Assembly: GCA_029860045.1 (NCBI GenBank)
Contig: JAOUBY010000017.1
Location: 1-39,732 of the forward strand
Length of the DNA: 39,732 nucleotides
Origin: Gammaproteobacteria bacterium
GTDB lineage: Bacteria > Pseudomonadota > Gammaproteobacteria > UBA9214
Direction: 5' to 3'
The notes under the pieces are model-generated. The model had not been told where the DNA came from. It saw only the letters and a list, made by a program, of their open reading frames with translations, and made no database searches. Positions 32,806 to 39,732 of the stretch are shown here, one piece after another. Each line of letters starts with the position of its first letter. Positions within the stretch are counted from its first letter, which is position 1. The translations under genes and the position numbers were made by a program.

Positions 32806-34392
32806 ATGAGTCACAAGTTACTGAAAAGCACGGCGATTGTCGGTGGCATGACACTCATTTCACGGGTGCTGGGTCTGCTGCGCGACATGGTGCTGGCACG
32901 CTGGTTTGGTGCCGATGCCGGCATGGACGCCTTTTTTGTCGCGTTCAAGATTCCCAATTTTCTGCGCCGCCTGTTTGCCGAGGGGGCATTTTCGCAGGCC
33001 TTTGTGCCGGTGATTTCCGAATACCGTGCCCAGCGCACGCATGCCGAGGTGCAGCAACTGGCCAACCGGGTGGCGGGCACCCTGCTGGGTATCCTGTCGG
33101 GCATCACCGTGCTGGGCGTGCTGGCCAGTCCGGTACTGGTGACAATCTTTGCTCCCGGTTTTCTGCAGCGTGATCCGGGCCAGTTTGAACTGGCAGCAGA
33201 GCTGTTGCGACTGACCTTCCCCTACCTGTTGTTTGTTTCACTGGTGGCGTTTGCCGCCGGCATACTGAATACCTACGGACGCTTTGCCGCCGCTTCTTTC
33301 GTGTCGGTCTGGCTGAACGTGGTACTGATCGGTGCCGCGGTGCTGGTTTCGCCATTACTGGATCAGCCGGAGATTGCGCTGGCCGGCGGTGTGTTTGTCG
33401 CCGGTGTGGTGCAGGTGCTGTTTCTGCTGCCGTCGCTGAAACGTATCGGGATCTTTCCGCGGCCGCGCTGGGGCCTGCGCGACGAGGGTGTGCGACGCAT
33501 CATGAAGCTCATGCTGCCGGGCATCCTGGGCTCCTCGGTGGCGCAGATCAACCTGCTGTTCGACACCCTGATCGCCTCGTTCCTGGTGGCGGGCAGCGTC
33601 AGTTGGCTGTATTACTCCGATCGGCTGGTGGAGTTTCCGCTCGGGGTATTTGCCATTGCCCTGTCGACGGTAATTCTGCCGAGCCTGTCGCGCAGTCACG
33701 CGAATGGTTCGAGTGAGGAATTCTCACGCACCCTGGACTGGGGCCTGCGACTGGTGTTGCTGATCGGAATCCCGGCCACCATCGGGTTGTTTGCGCTGGC
33801 CCGGCCGATGCTTGCCACCCTGTTCCAGTACGGTGATTTTTCTGCCGGCGATGTCAGTATGGCGGGCCTGAGCCTGATGGCCTATGCCGTCGGATTGCCC
33901 GGTTTTATGTTGATCAGGGTGCTCGCGCCGGCGTTCTATTCACGCAAGGATACGCGCACGCCGGTGCGCATCGCGATCATTGCACTGATAACCAACATGG
34001 CCCTGAACCTGTTGTTTGTCGTGCCCATGGTCATGTTGGCGATCAAGGGTCCGCATGCCGGACTGGCGCTGGCAACCTCGCTTGCCGCGTGGGTCAACGC
34101 GGCGTTGTTGTACCGGGCACTGAAGCAGCGCGGTATCTACACGGCGCAGGACGGATGGGCGCGCACCTGGACTCAATTATTGCTGGCCAGTGCGGTGCTG
34201 GCGGTTGCGCTGGCCTGGGGTGTGCCTGCGCATGGTGTGTGGATAGACTGGTCAGCGGGCCAGCGTGTCACCGGGTTGCTGCTTTGCGTGGCTGCCGGTG
34301 TGGCGGTCTACCTGCTGGCCCTGCAGCTTGCCGGCATGCGCCTGCTCGACTTGTGGCGCCAGCAACCCCATGGCGGAGAGAGTGGCGACTAG
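32806..34392 (+). CDS. murJ: Lipid II flippase MurJ
   Basis: MurJ moves lipid II across the inner membrane for peptidoglycan synthesis. The 528-residue product has about 14 membrane helices. Conserved MurJ features are STAIVGGMTLISRVLGLLRD near the start, DAFFVAFKIPNFLRRLFAEGAFSQAFVPV (about 44-72, cited as a region) with its essential Arg residues, and FYSRKDTRTPVR near 380. The start ATG has no strong ribosome site. Its stop is two bases before ribF, so translation is likely coupled. This opens the murJ-ribF-ileS-lspA-fkpB-ispH block. Confidence 0.97.
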   Translation: MSHKLLKSTAIVGGMTLISRVLGLLRDMVLARWFGADAGMDAFFVAFKIPNFLRRLFAEGAFSQAFVPVISEYRAQRTHAEVQQLANRVAGTLLGILSGITVLGVLASPVLVTIFAPGFLQRDPGQFELAAELLRLTFPYLLFVSLVAFAAGILNTYGRFAAASFVSVWLNVVLIGAAVLVSPLLDQPEIALAGGVFVAGVVQVLFLLPSLKRIGIFPRPRWGLRDEGVRRIMKLMLPGILGSSVAQINLLFDTLIASFLVAGSVSWLYYSDRLVEFPLGVFAIALSTVILPSLSRSHANGSSEEFSRTLDWGLRLVLLIGIPATIGLFALARPMLATLFQYGDFSAGDVSMAGLSLMAYAVGLPGFMLIRVLAPAFYSRKDTRTPVRIAIIALITNMALNLLFVVPMVMLAIKGPHAGLALATSLAAWVNAALLYRALKQRGIYTAQDGWARTWTQLLLASAVLAVALAWGVPAHGVWIDWSAGQRVTGLLLCVAAGVAVYLLALQLAGMRLLDLWRQQPHGGESGD

Positions 34393-34394
34393 CT

Positions 34395-35330
34395 ATGGAG
34401 TTGGTACGGGGCCTGTATAACCTGCGTGGCGACCGCCATGGTTGCGTGGCGACCATCGGTAATTTCGACGGCGTGCATCGTGGTCACCAGGCCGTCATCG
34501 AGCAATGCGTGGAGCAGGCCGCCGAACTGGCTTTGCCGGTCACGTTGATTACCTTCGAGCCACAACCCAGGGAATATTTCCATCCGCAGTCTGCACCTGC
34601 GCGGCTGACCCGCCTGCGCGAAAAGATCCGCGCACTGGACGAGTACGGGGTAGGGCGCATGCTGTGCCTGCCCTTTAATGATCACCTTGCCGGACTCGAT
34701 CCGGAAACCTTTATCCGTGAGATTTTGGTGGACGGGGCCGGCGTGAAACATCTGGTGGTAGGCGATGATTTCCGTTTTGGGAAAGATCGCGCCGGCAATT
34801 TCTCCCTGCTGCAGCAGGCGGGTGCGCGGCACGGTTTCGAGGTGGCCAGCATGCATACCTACTGCCTGGGGGAGGGTCGTGTCAGCAGTACACGCGTACG
34901 CGATGCACTGCTGCGTGGTGATCTGGATGCCGCGGCCACCCTGCTGGGCCGGCCCTACGCGATGAGCGGGCGCGTTGCGCATGGCGACAAGCGTGGCCGC
35001 ACCATCGGTTTCCCGACGGCAAACGTGTTTTTGCACCGGGCTGCATCACCGCTGGCCGGTGTGTTCGCCGTGCAGATGGATGGGGTTGCCGCTCAGCCGG
35101 TTACCGGTGTGGCCAATGTCGGCAGCCGCCCCACCGTGGATGGCACCAGTGCCTTGCTGGAAGTGCACCTGTTCGATTTTGACCGCGATATCTACGGCAA
35201 GCATGTGCAGGTCAGCTTTATGAAAAAGATTCGTGATGAGCGGCGCTTTGAATCGTTCGAGGCATTGCGAGAGCAGATCCAGGCGGATGCCCGGCAGGCA
35301 AAAGACTTTTTCCGCTCCGTTCCGGGTTGA
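34395..35330 (+). CDS. ribF: Bifunctional riboflavin kinase / FAD synthetase
   Basis: RibF turns riboflavin into FMN and then FAD. The start ATG at 34395 gives 311 residues with MELVRGLYNLRGDRHGCVATIGNFDGVHRGHQ at the start (region), where GNFDGVHRGH is the nucleotide-binding site of the adenylyltransferase domain. The kinase domain follows after about 180, with GRTIGFPTANV and the catalytic NVGSRPTVDG segment. A longer frame upstream runs through murJ and is rejected. It is two bases after murJ and 111 before ileS. A short inverted repeat GGCCATT/AATGGCC at 35342-35361 follows it but has no T-run. Confidence 0.97.
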   Translation: MELVRGLYNLRGDRHGCVATIGNFDGVHRGHQAVIEQCVEQAAELALPVTLITFEPQPREYFHPQSAPARLTRLREKIRALDEYGVGRMLCLPFNDHLAGLDPETFIREILVDGAGVKHLVVGDDFRFGKDRAGNFSLLQQAGARHGFEVASMHTYCLGEGRVSSTRVRDALLRGDLDAAATLLGRPYAMSGRVAHGDKRGRTIGFPTANVFLHRAASPLAGVFAVQMDGVAAQPVTGVANVGSRPTVDGTSALLEVHLFDFDRDIYGKHVQVSFMKKIRDERRFESFEALREQIQADARQAKDFFRSVPG

Positions 35331-35441
35331 TTGCCGGTTCGGCCATTATACTCAATGGCCCCATTACTAAAGATTAGTGGGATTCATCCTCTTATTGGGT
35401 TATAAATTCACGCTTCATGCGCCAGTGCCACGTACAGATAC

Positions 35442-38288
35442 ATGACAGACTATAAAGACACACTCAATCTTCCCAGTACGGCCTTCCCGATGAAGGGCAA
35501 TCTGCCCAACCGTGAGCCGCAGATGCTCAAACGCTGGGAAGACATGGACCTGTACGGGAAAATGCGCGCGGCCGGTGCCGGGCGTCCGCAGTTCACGCTG
35601 CATGACGGGCCGCCCTACGCCAACGGCGAGATCCATATCGGCCATGCAGTCAACAAGGTTCTCAAGGACATCATCGTCAAGAGCAAGACCCTGGACGGTT
35701 TTGACGCGCCCTATGTGCCGGGCTGGGATTGTCATGGTCTGCCCATCGAGCTGAATGTCGAGAAGAAAGTGGGCAAGGCCGGGGTCAAGGTCGATGCCCC
35801 GACCTTCAGAAAGGCCTGCCGTGATTATGCCGGCAAGCAGGTGGACGGCCAGCGCAGGGACTTCATTCGCCTGGGCGTGACGGGTGACTGGAACAATCCC
35901 TATCTCACCATGGATTTCCAGTTCGAGGCGGACATCATCCGCGCGCTGGGACGGATCATCGAGAACGGTCACCTGCACAAGGGCTTCAAGCCGGTGCACT
36001 GGTGTACCGATTGCCAGTCGGCGCTGGCCGAGGCCGAGGTGGAATACGAGGACAAGAACTCGCCGGCGATCGATGTGCGCTTCCGGGTGCTCAACGAGGC
36101 CGGTCTGCTGGCCTGCTGTCATCACGTGGACGGGCATGCCGGGGAGGGGCCGCTGTCCGTGGTGATCTGGACCACCACGCCCTGGACGCTGCCGGCCAAT
36201 CTCGCCGTGTCACTGAACCCGGAACTTGATTATGCCGTGGTGCAGTGCGACATCGGCAAGGGCAGCGAACGGCTGGTACTCGCCGAGGCACTGTTGAAGG
36301 ATGCCATGGTGCGTTACGGTGCCGGGGACTACCAGGTGGTGGCCTACTGCAAGGGCAGTGAGCTGGAAGGCCTGTCCCTCGCACACCCGTTCTATGAGCG
36401 CGAGGTCCCCGTCATTCTTGGCGACCATGTCACTACCGAGGCCGGTACCGGCGCCGTGCATACCGCGCCCGGGCATGGCCAGGACGACTACGTGGTCGGC
36501 AGTCGCTACCAGCTCGACGTGTATAACCCGGTGGGCAGTAACGGCTGCTTTTTGCCGGATACCGAATTGTTTGCCGGGGAACACGTGTTTGCCGCCAACG
36601 ATCACGTGATCGAGGTGCTCAAGGGCAAGGGCACGCTGGTGCACGAGGAGATGTTGCGCCACAGTTATCCGCACTGCTGGCGGCACAAGACACCGATTAT
36701 TTTTCGTGCCACGCCGCAGTGGTTCATCAGCATGCAGCAGGGCGGCCTGCGCGATGCCGCGCTGAAGGCGATCGACGGCGTGCACTGGCTGCCGGACTGG
36801 GGCAAGGCGCGCATCGAGGGCATGGTGGGCAACCGCCCGGACTGGTGTATATCGAGGCAGCGCACCTGGGGTGTACCGATCCCCCTGTTTGTACACAAGC
36901 AGACCGGTGCACTGCATCCCGAGACAGCACGCCTCATTGAGGCCGTTGCGCAACAGGTCGAACAGTCCGGCATCGATGCATGGTTTGAGCTGGAAGCGCA
37001 GCAACTGCTCGACGCCGGGGCGGATGACTACGACAAGGTTACCGATACGCTGGATGTCTGGTTTGACTCCGGCGTCACGCACTCGGCTGTGCTGGAGCGG
37101 CGTGACGGACTCGATGTCCCGGCCGACCTGTACCTGGAGGGGTCAGACCAGCACCGTGGCTGGTTCCAGTCGTCCCTGTTGACAGCGATTGCCATGCGCG
37201 GCGCGGCGCCGTATCGGACCGTGTTGACGCACGGTTTCACCGTGGACGCCAAGGGACAGAAGATGTCCAAGTCGCGTGGCAACGTGGTGGCGCCACAGAA
37301 GATCATGAACTCGCTGGGTGCCGATATCCTGCGCCTGTGGGTGGCGGCGACCGATTACCGCGGCGAGATGAATGTCTCGGATGAAATTCTCAAGCGTACG
37401 GCCGATGCCTACCGGCGGTTGCGCAACACCTCGCGTTTCCTGCTCGCCAACATGAACGGTTTCGATCCGGCCAGCCACCAGCTGGACCCTGAGCAGATGC
37501 TGTGCCTGGATCGCTGGGCCATTGAACGTACCCGGCAACTGCAGGAGCAGGTTCAGCAGGCCTACGAGAGTTACGAGTTCCACCGCATCTACCAGCTGGT
37601 GCATAACTTCTGTGCCGTGGATATGGGTAGTTTCTATCTCGACATTATCAAGGACCGCCAGTACACCACGCAGGCCGATGGTATCCCGCGCCGCTCGGCG
37701 CAGACCGCGCTCTACCACGTGGCCGAAGCACTGGTGCGCTGGCTGGCGCCGATCCTGAGTTTCACTGCCGAGGAGATCTGGCTGCAGTTGCCGGGTGAGC
37801 GGCCCGAATCCGTGTTTCTTTCCGGCTGGCATGAGCTGCCGCCGGCATTTTACCCGGAAGGCGAAATCCTGCAGCGCATGGGGACGGACTTCTGGGAACG
37901 CATTATCGAGGTGCGCGAGGTGGTCAGCAAGGAACTCGAAAAGTTGCGCGTTGACGGTGCGATCGGTTCGCCGCTGGATGCCGAGGTGGACCTGTATGCC
38001 GACGAGGATACGCGTGCATTGCTGACGTCCATTGAGGACGAGCTGCGCTTTGTGCTGATCACGTCCTATGCACGCGTGCACCCGCTCGAGGACTGCCCGC
38101 AGGATGCCGTGGATGGCACTGTCCCGGGGCTTGATTTCCGCATCCGGGTAACGCCGTCGTCACATGCCAAGTGCGTCCGCTGCTGGCACCACCGGGAAGA
38201 CGTCGGCAGCAGCCCCGAGCACCCGGAAATCTGTGGACGCTGCGTGGAAAATATTACCGGCAGCGGGGAACAGCGCCGCTTTGCCTGA
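35442..38288 (+). CDS. ileS: Isoleucyl-tRNA synthetase
   Basis: IleRS attaches isoleucine to its tRNA and edits valine. The 948-residue product is the bacterial type-1 form. HIGH is at 65-68 ([11 protein letters not shown]), the editing domain contains [12 protein letters not shown] and [12 protein letters not shown], and KMSKS is at 607-611 ([10 protein letters not shown]). The C-terminal zinc finger has two pairs of Cys (CVRCWHH near 910 and CGRCVENI). All motifs are complete. A TATAAA sequence 40 bases upstream could be a promoter -10, but no T-box leader is seen, as expected in gammaproteobacteria. Confidence 0.98.
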   Translation: MTDYKDTLNLPSTAFPMKGNLPNREPQMLKRWEDMDLYGKMRAAGAGRPQFTLHDGPPYANGEIHIGHAVNKVLKDIIVKSKTLDGFDAPYVPGWDCHGLPIELNVEKKVGKAGVKVDAPTFRKACRDYAGKQVDGQRRDFIRLGVTGDWNNPYLTMDFQFEADIIRALGRIIENGHLHKGFKPVHWCTDCQSALAEAEVEYEDKNSPAIDVRFRVLNEAGLLACCHHVDGHAGEGPLSVVIWTTTPWTLPANLAVSLNPELDYAVVQCDIGKGSERLVLAEALLKDAMVRYGAGDYQVVAYCKGSELEGLSLAHPFYEREVPVILGDHVTTEAGTGAVHTAPGHGQDDYVVGSRYQLDVYNPVGSNGCFLPDTELFAGEHVFAANDHVIEVLKGKGTLVHEEMLRHSYPHCWRHKTPIIFRATPQWFISMQQGGLRDAALKAIDGVHWLPDWGKARIEGMVGNRPDWCISRQRTWGVPIPLFVHKQTGALHPETARLIEAVAQQVEQSGIDAWFELEAQQLLDAGADDYDKVTDTLDVWFDSGVTHSAVLERRDGLDVPADLYLEGSDQHRGWFQSSLLTAIAMRGAAPYRTVLTHGFTVDAKGQKMSKSRGNVVAPQKIMNSLGADILRLWVAATDYRGEMNVSDEILKRTADAYRRLRNTSRFLLANMNGFDPASHQLDPEQMLCLDRWAIERTRQLQEQVQQAYESYEFHRIYQLVHNFCAVDMGSFYLDIIKDRQYTTQADGIPRRSAQTALYHVAEALVRWLAPILSFTAEEIWLQLPGERPESVFLSGWHELPPAFYPEGEILQRMGTDFWERIIEVREVVSKELEKLRVDGAIGSPLDAEVDLYADEDTRALLTSIEDELRFVLITSYARVHPLEDCPQDAVDGTVPGLDFRIRVTPSSHAKCVRCWHHREDVGSSPEHPEICGRCVENITGSGEQRRFA

Positions 38289-38309
38289 TCGGGGAACGGA
38301 TTTGTCGTG

Positions 38310-38783
38310 ATGAAATGGCTTTCGGTTTCCCTGCTGGTGCTGATACTGGACCAGGCCAGCAAGCTGCTGGTCGATGCCGTGCTCGCGCTGCATCAGCCGG
38401 TGATGCTGATTCCCTCGCTGGCCATTACCAAGGCGTATAACACCGGGGCGGCGTTCAGTTTTCTTGGTGATGCCTCGGGTTGGCAGCGCTGGTTCTTTGT
38501 CGGGCTTGCGCTGCTGGTCAGCGTCGTGCTGCTGGTCTGGCTGCAACGTTTGAAGGCCAGTGAGCGCCGTACCGCGCTGGCGCTGGCGCTGATCCTGGGT
38601 GGTGCGGTGGGCAACCTGGTTGACCGTGTGATTTACGGCCACGTCATTGATTTTATCGATGTCTACTACGGTAGCTGGCACTGGCCGATCTTCAATGTCG
38701 CGGACTCCGCCATCACCATCGGCGCCGGACTGTTGTTGCTGGATGCGCTGTTCGGCGAACACAGGGACACTGAGGGAAAATGA
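38310..38783 (+). CDS. lspA: Lipoprotein signal peptidase II
   Basis: LspA cuts the signal peptide from prolipoproteins in the inner membrane. The 157-residue product has four membrane segments and the catalytic Asp pair, one in GGAVGNLVDRVIYGHVIDFID and one in VADSAITIG, plus the conserved DQASKLLVD near the start and NTGAAFSFL in the middle. I choose ATG 38310 over the GTG one codon earlier; GGGGAACGGA lies upstream. It follows ileS by 21 bases and its stop overlaps the fkpB start by four bases, as is usual in this block. Confidence 0.97.
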   Translation: MKWLSVSLLVLILDQASKLLVDAVLALHQPVMLIPSLAITKAYNTGAAFSFLGDASGWQRWFFVGLALLVSVVLLVWLQRLKASERRTALALALILGGAVGNLVDRVIYGHVIDFIDVYYGSWHWPIFNVADSAITIGAGLLLLDALFGEHRDTEGK

Positions 38784-39229
38784 GCTTTCCGATCAGTCCC
38801 GCCAGCAGCGTCACCCTGCATCTGTCGCTGACCCTGGAAGATGGCACGGTGGCGGATTCCACCTTTGGTGATGAACCCTTCACCTTCATCATGGGCGATG
38901 GCACATTGGTGCGCGGACTTGAACTTGCCCTGTACGGACTGAGCGCCGGTGACACGCAACGCCTGGAGCTGACGCCGGAGCAGGCCTTCGGCCTGCATGA
39001 TCCACAACATATCCACCAGATGCCGCGGTCTGCCTTTGCAGACGATATCGAAGTGGCACCGGGCGTGATCGTCGGTTTTGAAACGCCGGAAGGCGAGGAA
39101 CTGGCCGGCGCGGTAATGGAACTGGATGCGGAATCGGTGACGGTCGATTTCAATCACCCGCTGGCGGGACACAGCATTATCTTCGAAGTGGAGATCATCG
39201 ATGTGGTGCCGGGCGAGGTGGAAGAGTAG
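38780..39229 (+). CDS. fkpB: FKBP-type peptidyl-prolyl isomerase, SlpA/FkpB type
   Basis: This small cytoplasmic prolyl isomerase and chaperone belongs to the SlyD/SlpA group. The 149-residue product has VTLHLSLTLEDGTVADSTFG near the start, the FTFIMGDGTLVRGLELALYGLSAGDTQ flap region, then the inserted chaperone domain (FGLHDPQHIHQMPRSAF), and ends GHSIIFEVEIIDVVP. The order after lspA, with a four-base ATGA overlap, and before ispH is the standard one. Metal-binding His-rich tail of SlyD is absent, which fits SlpA rather than SlyD. Confidence 0.96.
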   Translation: MSFPISPASSVTLHLSLTLEDGTVADSTFGDEPFTFIMGDGTLVRGLELALYGLSAGDTQRLELTPEQAFGLHDPQHIHQMPRSAFADDIEVAPGVIVGFETPEGEELAGAVMELDAESVTVDFNHPLAGHSIIFEVEIIDVVPGEVEE

Positions 39230-39320
39230 GGCTCTCGCGCGGCCTTGACAGGAAAATAGTCTTGCGTGAAGAAAAACAATAAATATTTGCCACAGAAAAC
39301 ACATAAAGCTGAAGCCACTC

Positions 39321-39520
39321 CCGTCGTCCCCGCGCAGGCGGGGACCCAGTCCTGATAAAGGCTCCAGAAGTAACTCGATGGCGCGATGAATTGTTAATAG
39401 AAAATGACCTGTTTTATTTCCCTTTCAGTACTGTTTAAGGCCGGATTCCCGCCGGGCCGCTACGGGCATCCTGCCCTCACGCGACACTCGTACCTCCCTG
39501 TACTTAGCGCGGGAACGACG
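39321..39520. repeat. Palindromic repeat of the GTCGTCCCCGC family, about 200 bp, with extended right arm
   Basis: The left arm is GTCCCCGC-GCAG-GCGGGGAC (39326-39345), identical to 4504-4523. The right arm pairs TTCCCGC (39446-39452) with GCGGGAA (39509-39515), but instead of a four-base loop it holds two hairpins: GGGCA-TCC-TGCCC (39464-39476) and GTACCTCCCTGTAC (39490-39503). Read on the minus strand this right arm matches the element at 4391-4474. It occupies most of the 397-base gap between fkpB and ispH; nothing else is recognised there. Confidence 0.85.
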
Positions 39521-39626
39521 TGATGGTTTTTTTCCTCTGTGGCAATTAGTTCTTTGTGCGATACATGGTTTATCTTTCCAGCGAGCACTGGACTATAATC
39601 TCCCTGTTTGTAACTTCGGATAACAC

Positions 39627-39732
39627 ATGAAAATCCTGTTAGCCAACCCGCGCGGTTTCTGTGCCGGTGTCGATCGTGCCATCGAGATTGTCGAGCGTGC
39701 GCTGGAACTGTTTGGTGCGCCGATCTATGTGC
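39627..39732 (+). CDS. ispH: 4-hydroxy-3-methylbut-2-enyl diphosphate reductase (3' end beyond the window)
   Basis: IspH (LytB) is the last enzyme of the non-mevalonate isoprenoid pathway and uses a [4Fe-4S] cluster. The first 35 codons are visible and give [19 protein letters not shown] with the cluster ligand Cys12 and then the [16 protein letters not shown] stretch, nearly identical to E. coli. Its place after fkpB is the expected one, though a 397-base gap with a palindromic repeat separates them, so it may have its own promoter. Confidence 0.96.
   Translation, partial: MKILLANPRGFCAGVDRAIEIVERALELFGAPIYV

Noticed and set aside
34089-34394. Upstream extension of ribF through the end of murJ
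   Set aside because: RibF proteins begin near MELVRG; the extra frame is a shadow of murJ.
35331-35441. T-box or other leader riboswitch before ileS
   Set aside because: Only 111 bases, with a short inverted repeat; none of the T-box landmarks are visible and the lineage rarely uses them.
35415-36137. Minus-strand open frame of 240 codons inside ileS
   Set aside because: Fully antisense to a conserved synthetase; GC-rich codon bias creates such frames. The same holds for 36210-37082 and 37143-38081.

Overview
The window looks like ordinary chromosome from a gammaproteobacterium. Three signs point this way: the block rpsT / murJ-ribF-ileS-lspA-fkpB-ispH, the block ispB / rplU-rpmA-obgE, and E. 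coli-like versions of fabA, fabB, iscU, rsd and zapG. A thiosulfate permease (YeeE/TsuA type) next to a secreted rhodanese hints at a sulfur-using, Chromatiales-like lineage. That is an inference, and the sequence does not name a species.

Layout. 1-4.3 kb: the tail of an unknown exported protein, a PagL-like outer-membrane protein on the minus strand, and diverging from it a complete dTDP-L-rhamnose operon (rfbA-rfbC-rfbD-rfbB). 4.3-6.8 kb: a non-coding stretch holding palindromic repeats and a decayed EAL-domain gene, then the thiosulfate permease with a translationally coupled 66-residue acidic membrane protein, then a second repeat family. 6.8-14.1 kb: secreted rhodanese, a small membrane protein, nadA, a Sel1-repeat protein, queD followed by a tandem-thioredoxin exported protein, the fabA-fabB pair for unsaturated fatty acids, and yajQ. 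14.2-18.6 kb: a receiver protein with a degenerate GGDEF domain, a YihY/BrkB membrane protein, a putative lipoprotein, a small unknown gene and yjbQ. 18.6-24.5 kb: mostly minus-strand housekeeping (zapG, yggS, a D-2-hydroxyacid dehydrogenase, a chalcone-isomerase-like protein, a Nudix hydrolase, a RibD-C reductase), a YkgJ cysteine-cluster protein, and an iscR-iscU pair with no iscS. 25-29 kb: rsd, a MepK-type peptidase, mazG, mlaA, tRNA-Pro(CGG) and ispB. 29.2-39.7 kb: rplU-rpmA, obgE, proB, rpsT (minus), then murJ-ribF-ileS-lspA-fkpB, a repeat, and the start of ispH.

Functional links. The rhamnose operon and the PagL-like protein both concern the outer envelope. The permease and rhodanese both concern sulfane sulfur. 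The ribF-ileS-lspA-fkpB-ispH order is the classical gammaproteobacterial arrangement.

The most unusual signals are these. (1) A small structured DNA module (a 5-bp hairpin with a KGGA loop, then a GCAGGATGC-like hairpin) sits inside the arms of two different palindromic repeat families at three places and shows a compensatory base-pair change. (2) The IscR has lost all three cluster-binding cysteines, yet an IscR-type-1-like operator overlaps the -35 box of its own promoter. No CRISPR array, prophage, insertion-sequence transposase or clear defence system was seen. I found no strong candidate for a wholly new multi-gene system.
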